Assembly (NCBI RefSeq): GCF_011065895.1
Contig: NZ_JAALCR010000001.1
Span: forward strand, 434,001-498,000
Direction: 5' to 3'
From: Paludisphaera rhizosphaerae
GTDB taxonomy: Bacteria > Planctomycetota > Planctomycetia > Isosphaerales > Isosphaeraceae
Length of the DNA stretch: 64,000 bases
Each line of letters opens with the position of its first letter. Within the stretch, counting starts at the first letter, position 1. The notes beneath the pieces were generated by a model, which was given only the letters and a program-made list of their open reading frames with translations, was not told where the DNA came from and did no database searches. Positions 19,011 to 30,354 of this stretch are shown piece by piece. The position numbers and the translations under genes are program-made.

Positions 19011-19865
19011 ATGATGACGACGCGATCCGACGCGATCCTCTCCCGACGCACGCTGCTGGGCGGCGGCCTGGCGGCCCTGGGCGTGCTGGCCGTCGGCCGC
19101 CCCTCCTTCGCGGCCGCCCTCGCCAAGGCTCCGTTCCGCCTCGGCCTGCAAAGCTACTCGCTGCGGGGCTACAAGGAAGGGGGCAAGTCCAGTTTCGAGA
19201 AGGCGCTGGGCGTCGCCAACGGGCTGGGGGTCCATTATCTGGAAGCCTATCCCGGCCACATCCCCACGACCGAAGACGCCGGCGCGATCGCGCACGCCAA
19301 GGACATGCTCAAGAAAGCGGACGCCGAGGTGGTCGGCTATGGCGTCGTCCACTTCAAGAAGGGCGACCCGGCCAACCGCAAGACGTTCGAGTTCGCCAAG
19401 GCGATGGGGATCGAGTACATCTCGGCCGACCCCGATCCGGACAGCTTTGACGAGCTGGACAGGCTGACCGAAGAGTTCAAGATCGGCGTGGGCATCCACA
19501 ACCACGGCCCCGGCCACCGCTACGACCTGATCGACGTCGTCGCCAAGGCGATCAAGGGACACAGCGAGTTGATCGGCTGCTGCATCGACTGCGGCCACTT
19601 CCTCCGATCCAAGGAAGATCCCGTCCGCGCCGCCGAGGTTTTCGGCAAGCGCGTCTTCGGCGTCCATCTGAAGGACGTGAAGGACGCCAAGACCTTCACC
19701 GTCCTGGGCAAGGGAGACCTCAACTACCCTGGCCTGTTCAAGGTCCTGAAGGCCGACGACTACCGGGGCCTCGTCGCCCTCGAATACGAAGAGAATGAGA
19801 GCAACCCGGCCGACGACATCCGCGTCTGCCTGGAAGAAGCCTACAAGGCCCTTGAAGCTCTCTAA
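19011..19865 (+). CDS. Tat-exported sugar phosphate isomerase/epimerase (TIM barrel)
   Basis: A 284-residue protein with a twin-arginine signal (SRRTLLGGG at residues 11-19, cleavage after about 34) and an AP-endonuclease-2-like TIM barrel. Metal-ligand-type motifs are visible: YLEAYPGH (~80), IHNHGPGH (~163), IDCGHF (~192), VHLKDVKD (~220) and ALEYEENE (~257). The family includes xylose-isomerase-like epimerases and inosose dehydratases. Planctomycetes have many exported versions whose substrates are unknown. The methyltransferase gene follows after 18 bases. Two ATGs are adjacent at the start; either could be used. Confidence 0.85.
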   Translation: MMTTRSDAILSRRTLLGGGLAALGVLAVGRPSFAAALAKAPFRLGLQSYSLRGYKEGGKSSFEKALGVANGLGVHYLEAYPGHIPTTEDAGAIAHAKDMLKKADAEVVGYGVVHFKKGDPANRKTFEFAKAMGIEYISADPDPDSFDELDRLTEEFKIGVGIHNHGPGHRYDLIDVVAKAIKGHSELIGCCIDCGHFLRSKEDPVRAAEVFGKRVFGVHLKDVKDAKTFTVLGKGDLNYPGLFKVLKADDYRGLVALEYEENESNPADDIRVCLEEAYKALEAL

Positions 19866-19883
19866 TCCTCAGGAGTCCGCCCG

Positions 19884-20555
19884 ATGATCCCGCGCATCCT
19901 CGAACCCGAGTCGATGGACGGCCCCGAGGAAGTCGCCCAGTACGATGCGATGGACCATCGGGCGGTCAACGACGTCTTCGTCAAGGATTTCCTCGCCGCG
20001 CACGGCCCATGCCGAGGAGGGGAAATCCTCGACATCGGCACCGGCACCGCCCGGATCCCGATCGCCCTGGCCCTCGCGGACCCCAAGGCCCGCATCGTGG
20101 GCTTCGACCTCGCCCCTGCCATGATCGAGCGGGCAAGGCAGAACGTCGACGAGGCCGACCTTTCCAACCGCATCGGCTTCATCCTGGGCGACGCCAAATC
20201 CCCTTCGGCGCTCGGCGACGTCCGCTACGAGGCCGTTATCTCGAACACGATCATCCACCACATCCCCGAGCCGCTGGCGGCCCTCCGCGCGATCGTCGAA
20301 CGACTCGCCCCCGGCGGGACGCTCTTCGTCCGCGACCTCTACCGCCCCAACGACCAGCCGACCCTGGCCGCCCTCGTCCAGCAATACGCCGGCGAGGAAT
20401 CCCCCGAAGCCCGCGAGCTGTTCCGCGCCTCGCTCCACGCCGCACTCACCGTCCCCGAAGCGTCCAGACTCTGCGCGGAGATCGGCCTCCCCGCCGACAG
20501 CGTTAAGATGACGTCCGACCGTCACTGGACGATCGTCTGGAAGAAGCCGGCCTGA
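19884..20555 (+). CDS. Class I SAM-dependent methyltransferase
   Basis: A 223-residue soluble methyltransferase. Motif I reads ILDIGTGTARIP near residue 48, and the acidic residue ending strand 2 is in IVGFDLAPAM near 72. A post-II segment VISNTIIHHIP lies near 118, and the LAPGGTLFVRDLYRP strand near 148. The N-terminal YDAMDHRAVNDVFV helix is typical of Methyltransf_25-type enzymes. It probably forms an operon with the isomerase gene upstream (18-base gap, AGGAG before the ATG). The substrate cannot be inferred. Confidence 0.85.
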   Translation: MIPRILEPESMDGPEEVAQYDAMDHRAVNDVFVKDFLAAHGPCRGGEILDIGTGTARIPIALALADPKARIVGFDLAPAMIERARQNVDEADLSNRIGFILGDAKSPSALGDVRYEAVISNTIIHHIPEPLAALRAIVERLAPGGTLFVRDLYRPNDQPTLAALVQQYAGEESPEARELFRASLHAALTVPEASRLCAEIGLPADSVKMTSDRHWTIVWKKPA

Positions 20556-20574
20556 GTTTGAAGTAACAGCGGGA

Positions 20575-21027
20575 CTACCGCCAATTCTCCGGCAGTCGGC
20601 TGAGAAACCGGCACATGCAGCTTCGCGCGGAGGAGATGGAGACCTTCGTCGTTTCGATCTCTCGCTCGTGCATCAGGGAGTTGCGGAACTCCCTCGCAAC
20701 GTGAACCTCCGTAGTCAGGTCGACGGGAATCCGCCGCATCGCAGCCACGCCGTCGACCAAATCGCGCATCGGTGGATGGGTCGTTCGCACCTTACTCCAG
20801 AACAACCGAAGTGCCGTTTCGAACTCGGCGAAGAGACGAGTGACATACGTCCCTTCCAGGTGCTCGACCGCGACGCCAATGTCTCGATGTCGAACATCGT
20901 CGCGTACCAGTATCGTCGCATCGAGGCTGACCTGAGTCCTCAACCGAGTGACGGCCAGCCTCAAGACCGTGTATTCTCGTTCAACCGCCTTCAGTCTCGA
21001 CGGCCATACATCGAGATCACGCGGCAT
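20575..21027 (-). CDS. HEPN-like small protein, candidate RNase toxin
   Basis: A 150-residue, mostly helical soluble protein that I do not recognise as a named family. Its C-terminal third contains EFRNSLMHERE, an RX4H motif (Arg-Asn-Ser-Leu-Met-His). Together with the upstream helix RLFAEFETALRLFW, it matches the pattern of HEPN ribonuclease domains found in toxins and CRISPR/Abi effectors. It starts 11 bases inside the end of the gene at 21511, so the pair is translationally coupled, as in many toxin-antitoxin modules. The local base composition looks less GC-rich than the flanks, hinting at acquisition. The fold assignment is inference from one short motif and helical pattern; a non-catalytic role is possible. 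Confidence 0.6.
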   Translation of the reverse strand: MPRDLDVWPSRLKAVEREYTVLRLAVTRLRTQVSLDATILVRDDVRHRDIGVAVEHLEGTYVTRLFAEFETALRLFWSKVRTTHPPMRDLVDGVAAMRRIPVDLTTEVHVAREFRNSLMHEREIETTKVSISSARSCMCRFLSRLPENWR

Positions 21028-21511
21028 TCTCGACCATCGCTCTCAGGACGCCGTCAAACCTCTCGCGGGTGAACGGCTCAGGATCCGCCTCATCCTCGAC
21101 GGCCTCAGTAAATGGATACTGAATCATCCACTTACCCGAGTGGCCGTAAACGGTCGCAATGTCGTCGTAGGCGGGTAGGAGATAGAGGTCGACCACACCT
21201 TCCGCCCCCGGAGCTGAACGCGCGATCGGCTCCAGGATGATTCGCGTGGTGGCCTCTTGCATCAGGAGCGCCGGTGCCTGATAGGAGCCGACCTCAGAGT
21301 CGCTCATCTTCTTCTCGACGCGCTTTGTCGACCAGCCAAGCTGTTTCGCCCATCCCTCGACTTCATCAATGAGTCGGGACAATCGTGCTAGCCAATCCGA
21401 TCGCACTTCATCGATGTCTTTCGACTTCGCGTCGGTTTTGCCGAGTGAGTCTGCCACGAATGTTTCTCCCTCGGGAAGCTCGTAAGGCGTGTCCTGACCT
21501 AACCTCCTCAT
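21017..21511 (-). CDS. Hypothetical protein paired with HEPN-like gene
   Basis: A 164-residue soluble protein of no family I recognise. It has an acidic N-terminal half (DAKSKDIDEVRSDWLARLSR, about 27-46) that looks helical. The C-terminal half looks like mixed alpha/beta (VVDLYLLPAYDDIATVYG, GKWMIQYPF), ending in an acidic helix. No transmembrane or signal segment is visible. The frame extends to 21604 inside mfd, but the ATG at 21511 lies 14 bases after the mfd stop and avoids the Arg-rich overlap. Its end overlaps the HEPN-like gene by 11 bases. As the upstream member of a coupled pair it may be the antitoxin or regulator, but that is only positional inference. Confidence 0.6.
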   Translation of the reverse strand: MRRLGQDTPYELPEGETFVADSLGKTDAKSKDIDEVRSDWLARLSRLIDEVEGWAKQLGWSTKRVEKKMSDSEVGSYQAPALLMQEATTRIILEPIARSAPGAEGVVDLYLLPAYDDIATVYGHSGKWMIQYPFTEAVEDEADPEPFTRERFDGVLRAMVENAA

Positions 21512-21524
21512 TCTACGCCGACGC

Positions 21525-24797
<3,273 letters not shown>

Positions 24798-24884
24798 CGG
24801 TCGCTCGTCTGGGTGGACGTCGCCGCCGTCCCCCTCGGGTCCGGCCGGTCTCTTGAGAATTTTAGGCTGGCGGACGCCGTTCGC

Positions 24885-25751
24885 CTACTCGGCTGCCGCG
24901 TGTCGTTCCGCGATGGCCAGTCGACCGCGATACGAGCGCGACGGCGGCGGCGGGGTTGCATGGGCCGTCTGGGCTCGCGGGCGGAGCGTCTCCTCCCGAG
25001 CCATCCGATCCACGGCGTCGATCAGATCGTCCATGGCGCAGGGGAGATCCAGGCAGGCGGAAGCCCCAGCCTCTCGGGCGTGCGTCACCGCCGTGCGATC
25101 GGCGAAGCCGAGCAGCGCCAGGACCGGCCCCTGTTTGCTGCGACGCTCCAGCCGTTCCTCCCAGCGAGGCTCCAGGACGGGGACGTCCCAGACGGTCAGC
25201 CGGCGGCCGTCAACAGGGTCGGCCAGGAGTTCGGCCGAGTCGGACGCCCGATAGCCCGCCCGCGTGCAGGCCTCGCAGAGCACCTGCCGAAGCTCATAGT
25301 CCGTGCTGACCACTTCCACGGGCGAGGCCTCTCGCGCCGTCCGGCTCGCGACGCCCGGTGTCTTCAGCATTCGCTCGATCTGCCGGGGAAGCGTCTCAGC
25401 GGCCGTGGCCTCCGGCGTCACGATTTCCACCAGCCCGGCGCAGCGCTCGATCTCCGCATACCGAACGTACGGGCTGACGCACAGGACGATCCGAGGCCAG
25501 TTCTCCACGCCGAGCCCGCGGCGAAGCTCTTCCAACTGGGAAACGTCGGCGGCGGACAATCGCGAGCGGTGGAGGATCAGGATCCCCCTCGACCCTCCCA
25601 CGGCCTGAAAGGCCCGACAAGGCAACTCCGCCCCATATTGCTCGCAGGGGACGACAGCGAGACCGGAAAGCGCCTGGGCGATCCCCTCGACCCAGGGGTC
25701 GGTCAGGTCGCCCGCGAAGCCGATCGCCGTCGGAGAGGTCGTGTCCATCAT
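24885..25751 (-). CDS. Pseudo-receiver-like regulatory protein
   Basis: A 288-residue soluble protein with two alternating alpha/beta halves. The second half (about 145-265) reads like a response-regulator receiver in which the catalytic residues have been lost. The strand carrying the phospho-Asp reads LTVWDVPVLEPRW, and the Lys-Pro switch is replaced by CLDLPCAMDDLID. The first half has a similar alpha/beta pattern (GILILHRSRLSAAD, IVLCVSPYVR). It therefore looks like a tandem degenerate receiver, probably acting by protein contact, not phosphorylation. A Pro-rich and basic tail follows. The ATG has GGGAGGGA upstream. It precedes mfd by 87 bases on the same strand; a functional link is only possible, not shown. 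Confidence 0.55.
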   Translation of the reverse strand: MMDTTSPTAIGFAGDLTDPWVEGIAQALSGLAVVPCEQYGAELPCRAFQAVGGSRGILILHRSRLSAADVSQLEELRRGLGVENWPRIVLCVSPYVRYAEIERCAGLVEIVTPEATAAETLPRQIERMLKTPGVASRTAREASPVEVVSTDYELRQVLCEACTRAGYRASDSAELLADPVDGRRLTVWDVPVLEPRWEERLERRSKQGPVLALLGFADRTAVTHAREAGASACLDLPCAMDDLIDAVDRMAREETLRPRAQTAHATPPPPSRSYRGRLAIAERHAAAE

Positions 25752-25860
25752 CGGCTGTCCCTCCCTGGATGCCCCCGCCTGATCTCGACGCGCGACCGAA
25801 AAGCCGGGCGCGGAGCGTGGTCATCCCTACCAGATCACGTCGCCGTCGGCAATCGAAATC

Positions 25861-25914
25861 CGCAATTCCGATGAACGCATGTTCGGCGGCGAATCGTGCC
25901 ATCGCAATTCCGAT
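25861..25914. repeat. 12-bp direct repeat upstream of ECF sigma gene
   Basis: CGCAATTCCGAT occurs at 25861-25872 and again, identically, at 25903-25914. The copies are 42 bases apart, about four helical turns. They lie in the divergent gap between the pseudo-receiver gene and the ECF gene that starts at 25985, so they are candidate binding sites for a regulator of either gene. Confidence 0.6.
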
Positions 25915-25984
25915 TTTTTTCGTATCCAGACTCTCCGGTCCCGGCATGATGAGCTTGGTGTTCGAGAGCATAGAGGAGTCGTCG

Positions 25985-27826
25985 ATGAGCACCCGCCGGG
26001 TCGCCTCGCAATTCCAGACGCTGTTCGATTCAGGGGTCCTGAGCGCGTTGCCGGACCCTCAGTTGCTCGACCGGTTCACGCGGCTCGGCGATCGCGAGGC
26101 CTTCGAAGCGCTCGTCGGTCGGCACGGTCCGATGGTCATGGGAATCTGCCGACGCGTGCTGGGGGACGCTTCCGACGCCGACGACGCCTTCCAGGCCACG
26201 TTCCTGGTCCTCATCCGACGCGCCCCGGCTCTCCGTTCGGACGTCGTTCTGGCGGCCTGGCTGCACGGGGTCGCCTCGAAGGTTGCCCGGCGGGCCCGAT
26301 CGGACCGGGCGCGGCGATCGGCTCGCGAGCGAACGGCCATGGACGTCGAACCAGCCGTCGAACAGACGACGGCCGATTTCGCGCTCAAGGCGGTCGTGGA
26401 CGAGGAGGTCGAAAGGCTGCCGTGGAAGTACCGCGTCCCGGTCGCCCTCTGTTACCTGGAAGGTTTGACCCACGAGGAGGCCGCCCGCCGGCTGGAATGG
26501 CCGATCGGTTCGGTCAAGGGACGCCTGGCGCGGGCGAAAACCCTGCTCGGATCACGCCTGGCCCGCCGTGGCGTAACCGCGGGCGTCGCCGCGGCAGCCG
26601 TTGACGGACTGACCGAGGCCGCCGTTTCCGAAGCCTCTCGCCGCGCCCTGGTCCGCGCCGCGGAGCGGATCGCCTGGGGCGGATCGTGGAAATCCGTCGT
26701 TTCCGATCGCGTCGTCCACCTGACCGGGGAGGTCCTTACTTCGATGCTACTAACCAAACTGAAAGCCGCCGCATTGCTCGTCGCCGCCATCGGCCTGACC
26801 GCGACGGGCGTGGGCTTCGCCGCTCGCGAAGGTGACGCGGGCCCCTCGGAAATTCCTCCCGCTTCCCTTCTTCCTCCGGGTGCGCAGGCAAGGAACGAGT
26901 CCGAGCAAAACGTAGACGCTCGTCAACCCAACAAACAGAAGAGAATCAACGCGCCCGCATCACCCGAAGATCGCTACGTTGATGCCGCCCGCCGAGCGTA
27001 CCTGACCGTGAGCGAGTGGCACCCGCAGACACTGGATCTGATCGATATCGTCTACCGCGCTTCGCGGCGACTTCTCGACGCCCAGACCACAGCGGCGAGA
27101 ACGCCGGAGGCTCGGAGAACAGCCCTGACGGCACACTTGGACCGTATGAGGACCTTGTCCCACAAAGCCAACGAGAAGGGCGGCGTCGAGGCGATGCCAA
27201 TCGCAGCCGAGGCACACGCGATGGTCGCCGAGGCTGAACTGTGGCTGGCCCGCGGCGGCGAAGCTCCCCGTGAAGTCGACCCGCCAATGCCAGGCTCCGG
27301 CGATACGGGCGCGAACGAGGGCGATCGAAATCCCCGGTCGAAGATGATGCTGAAGAAGCTCGAAGAGCCGATCGCGATGATCTTCCCGAACGAGACGCCT
27401 CTGGAGGACATTCTCAAGTACGTCAAGCAGGCCACCGACGCGCCCAACGACGATGGTCTTGAGCTCTATGTTGATCCCCAGGGACTCCAGGAGGCTGACA
27501 AGACTCTCACTTCCCCCGTCGCGCTTGAAGTCGAGGGCGTCCCCCTGCGACGAACGTTGCAACTGCTCCTGGATCAGCTCGGCCTGGTTTACTTCGTCGA
27601 GGACGGCATGGTCGTCATCACCGCCGCCGGAAGGAATTCCTACGGTCTGAAGCCAACCATGGCCAAAAGCACTCCGCTGGACGAGGAGGTTGGTCGGGCG
27701 AAGCGCGGGGAGTTGAGCACAGAGGAATTGAACGCCCTGATCGAGAAGATGAAGCTCATTCAGCAGGTGGCCGAACTCCACCATCCGACCGCCTCGCGAC
27801 CGACTGAAACGCCGAAATCCCCCTGA
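25985..27826 (+). CDS. ECF sigma factor fused to membrane anchor and STN/secretin-like domain
   Basis: A 613-residue protein. Residues ~30-105 are sigma region 2 (FEALVGRHGPMVMGICRRVL, DADDAFQATFLVL). Residues ~140-195 are region 4 (LPWKYRVPVALCYLEGLTH, GSVKGRLARAK). A hydrophobic segment (KLKAAALLVAAIGLTATG, ~262) probably spans the membrane. The distal part ends in a small domain (about 455-545) reading NETPLEDILKYVKQ, LYVDPQGLQ, PLRRTLQLLLDQLGL and GMVVIT, the pattern of STN/secretin N0 domains. That arrangement places the sensory domain outside and the sigma part inside. The ATG has AGAGGAG upstream. A second, similar gene follows after 151 bases. No separate anti-sigma factor is present. 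Confidence 0.85.
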   Translation: MSTRRVASQFQTLFDSGVLSALPDPQLLDRFTRLGDREAFEALVGRHGPMVMGICRRVLGDASDADDAFQATFLVLIRRAPALRSDVVLAAWLHGVASKVARRARSDRARRSARERTAMDVEPAVEQTTADFALKAVVDEEVERLPWKYRVPVALCYLEGLTHEEAARRLEWPIGSVKGRLARAKTLLGSRLARRGVTAGVAAAAVDGLTEAAVSEASRRALVRAAERIAWGGSWKSVVSDRVVHLTGEVLTSMLLTKLKAAALLVAAIGLTATGVGFAAREGDAGPSEIPPASLLPPGAQARNESEQNVDARQPNKQKRINAPASPEDRYVDAARRAYLTVSEWHPQTLDLIDIVYRASRRLLDAQTTAARTPEARRTALTAHLDRMRTLSHKANEKGGVEAMPIAAEAHAMVAEAELWLARGGEAPREVDPPMPGSGDTGANEGDRNPRSKMMLKKLEEPIAMIFPNETPLEDILKYVKQATDAPNDDGLELYVDPQGLQEADKTLTSPVALEVEGVPLRRTLQLLLDQLGLVYFVEDGMVVITAAGRNSYGLKPTMAKSTPLDEEVGRAKRGELSTEELNALIEKMKLIQQVAELHHPTASRPTETPKSP

Positions 27827-27977
27827 TGCGGCGTCGCCCGAATTCTTGATTGAGTTTCATCCTCTTCCCTGAATGCGATCTACGCTTCGAATGGAGCCCC
27901 GGGTGGATGGACTCGGGACGAACTCGATGAAGCGCCTTAGTCGACGGCGACGGGCGCGGATCGCGGGAGGTGGAAGA

Positions 27978-29246
27978 ATGGTCGATGCAAGCGATCGACG
28001 AAACCTGGAAGCCGCCTCGACCGGGGATCGAGAAGCCTGCGCGGCCCTGGTCACGCTCTATGGGCCGCTCGCCCTGGGCGTCTGTCGCCGAGTCCTCGGC
28101 GCTGGGGTCGACGCCGACTCGGTGTTTCAGACGGTCTTTCTGGACTTCCTGAAGCGTGGTCCTCGACTAAGTCGTCGCGTCGATCCAGCCCTCTGGCTGC
28201 ACCGTTCCGCCTGTCGAGCCGCCCGGCGGGCTCGGGGCGGGGCCAGCGCCGAAGCCACGGTCGATTCACGATCCCGGGGGAGACTGGACCTAAGGCGGAT
28301 GATCGACGACGACATCGACGACCTCTGGCGTGCGCGTGGCCCCGTGATCCTCTGCGCTCTGATGAACCTTTCGCCGGAGAAAGCCGCCGAGCGGTTGGGA
28401 TTGTCGATCGATCAGGTCGAGCGTCGGCTGGACCGAGGCTTCGGCGTGATCGACGCCCGTCTCCGCCGCCGGGTTGAACGTGCCGCGCCGGGGACGATCG
28501 CTCCGTTCCTCTCATGGCAGGACCTCGGCGACGTTCCGGTTCCATCATCGCTGTTCGAGGAGATCCTCCACGCTGCGGCGAAAGGCGTCCGAACCCGATG
28601 GTCGGCCGCTTTCGCTGCGGACTCGTCCGAAGAATTGAACCCGCCGAGAGTCGCCGTGACGGCTATCTCGCGACTTCGAAGCTTCACGACCTCGAGCATC
28701 CTGGTCGTCGGCATGGGAGCGGGGGCCAGCTACGCCGCGCTCATGGGGCCTGAGGCCCTGAAGGCCGGGGTCGCCGAGCGACAGGTCGAGGTCGCAACTC
28801 CGGCCCCCTCGGTTCAGACCTCAGGCGTCGCTGGGGCAAGGATCGCGATCATCGCCAGACTCAACGAACCGTTCTCCCTCAAGACCGCCGAGCCGATCCA
28901 GCTTGACGAATTCCTGGATCGAGTCCGCGAGGCGACTCAAACGCCTGAGGGCGTCCTCCTGATCCACGTCGACCTGGCGGGCCTAAAGCGAGTCGGGGCC
29001 TCGCTTTCCTCGCCCGTCGCGCTGGACACCAACGGTGCGACGCTCGGCGAGACCCTCCGGCGCACTCTGGCGCAGGCGGGCCTGGCCTATGAGGTCGACG
29101 GCGGACGACTCGTCGTCACCGCCGCCAAACCGGAGCCTGAGGAATTCTTGAAGGAACTCAGTGCCGCGGACGCACGAAAGCTTAAGGAGAAGCTGCGCCT
29201 CCTGGGTCACTTCGATCCGTCCATCGCCTTCAGCCGAGACCGTTGA
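27978..29246 (+). CDS. Divergent ECF-sigma-like protein with STN-like C-terminal domain
   Basis: A 422-residue relative of the preceding gene, shorter and more diverged. The region-2-like segment (LVTLYGPLALGVCRRVLGAG, then DADSVFQTVFLDF) has lost the usual acidic DDAFQ pattern. Region 4 (LSPEKAAERLGLSIDQVERRL) is recognisable. A hydrophobic stretch (SILVVGMGAGASYAALMG, ~237) could be an anchor. The C-terminal STN-like domain (about 290-385) has EPIQLDEFLDRVREAT, LIHVDLAGLK, GATLGETLRRTL and GGRLVVT. The ATG at 27978 follows GGGAGGTGGAAG; the frame's earlier starts have no ribosome site. Whether it still binds promoters or RNA polymerase is uncertain. Confidence 0.75.
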   Translation: MVDASDRRNLEAASTGDREACAALVTLYGPLALGVCRRVLGAGVDADSVFQTVFLDFLKRGPRLSRRVDPALWLHRSACRAARRARGGASAEATVDSRSRGRLDLRRMIDDDIDDLWRARGPVILCALMNLSPEKAAERLGLSIDQVERRLDRGFGVIDARLRRRVERAAPGTIAPFLSWQDLGDVPVPSSLFEEILHAAAKGVRTRWSAAFAADSSEELNPPRVAVTAISRLRSFTTSSILVVGMGAGASYAALMGPEALKAGVAERQVEVATPAPSVQTSGVAGARIAIIARLNEPFSLKTAEPIQLDEFLDRVREATQTPEGVLLIHVDLAGLKRVGASLSSPVALDTNGATLGETLRRTLAQAGLAYEVDGGRLVVTAAKPEPEEFLKELSAADARKLKEKLRLLGHFDPSIAFSRDR

Positions 29247-29253
29247 GGCGCGA

Positions 29254-30195
29254 TCAGGCGGCCTCGACTTCGATCTCGATCTCGGACTCCAACCGGGCGA
29301 CGAGTTCCGGATCGATCGCGCCGGCGTCCCAGACCGACGCATTGGCCGCCGCGCAGGCGACGGCACGACGCAGGGCCGACTCGGGATCCATTCCGCGCAG
29401 GCGGGCGTCGACCAGGCCGGCTAGCATCGAATCTCCCGAACCGATCGGGTTCTTGACCTCGATCTGGGGAGGAGTCGCCCCGAGGAGGACGTCCCCCATC
29501 CGAGCGAAGACCGCGCCTGGGCCGTCGGTGACGACCCCCCACGCGACGCCGCGGCGACTCCATTCCCGAAGCAGGCCGAAGACGTCCTCGTCGCTCGCGG
29601 CAGGCTTGCGCAAACGCATCGCGGCCTCGCGACGGTTCATCTGAACGACGGTCGGCCAGAAGCCCCAGATTGCGTCGAGCGACGGACCGTAGGTGTCCAG
29701 GAAAACGGGGACCCGTCGCGCGCCGGCTATCGAGATCAACTCGCTGTAAACGCCATGCGTCGCCGGAGAGGGGCTTGATCCTGAGAGCGTCAGCGCCTCG
29801 ACGCCCGGCTGCCTCAAGGCGGCGTCAGCCTTCGCGATCAACTCGTCGGCCTCAGTCGGCGTGATCGCCGGATCGGGGTCGAAGAAGGCCGATTGGTCGG
29901 CCGTCCCCTCGGTCGAAACGGTCAGGATCTCCCGCGTCGGCGCAGCCGTTGCGACGGCGATCGGCTCCATCCCCTCTTCGCCGAACAGTTGCCGGCATCT
30001 TTCGCCCACGGCCCCGCCGAGGAACGTCACCGGCGCAGCCGACTGGCCCAGTCGCTTCAACGCCCGAACGACGTTGTTCCCCTTGCCGCCGACAACCTCG
30101 CGAACAGACCGGCCTCGGACGGAATCGCCCGGCTTCCAGGCAGGAACCGTCAGTGTCTTATCGAGGCACGGATTGAGAGTCACGCACAGGATCAT
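29254..30195 (-). CDS. PfkB-family sugar-phosphate kinase (1-phosphofructokinase / LacC type)
   Basis: A 313-residue soluble ribokinase-fold kinase. It begins MILCVTLNPCLDKT, the pattern of 1-phosphofructokinase and tagatose-6-phosphate kinase. The substrate-binding GGKGNNVVRALKRLG follows near 37. The catalytic-base region NPIGSGDSMLAG carries the Asp of the GxGD motif near 252. It would phosphorylate a fructose- or tagatose-phosphate. The open frame extends to 30279, but the ATG at 30195 begins the conserved domain; its ribosome site is weak. No PTS or bisphosphate aldolase gene is near. Its stop is 8 bases from that of the convergent ECF-like gene. Confidence 0.85.
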   Translation of the reverse strand: MILCVTLNPCLDKTLTVPAWKPGDSVRGRSVREVVGGKGNNVVRALKRLGQSAAPVTFLGGAVGERCRQLFGEEGMEPIAVATAAPTREILTVSTEGTADQSAFFDPDPAITPTEADELIAKADAALRQPGVEALTLSGSSPSPATHGVYSELISIAGARRVPVFLDTYGPSLDAIWGFWPTVVQMNRREAAMRLRKPAASDEDVFGLLREWSRRGVAWGVVTDGPGAVFARMGDVLLGATPPQIEVKNPIGSGDSMLAGLVDARLRGMDPESALRRAVACAAANASVWDAGAIDPELVARLESEIEIEVEAA

Positions 30196-30354
30196 ATGAT
30201 TCCGAACCACCGCGGGACGGGCCGCGAGGCGGCGAACCCGGCGGACCCGTTCCGCCTGATCGTCCACGCCTTCGCACAAGGTTCGGCCACCCCGTCATGA
30301 CCGCATGATAAAACGGCGGGGAGGTCGATTCCAGGCCGAGTCGCGACAGACCGT

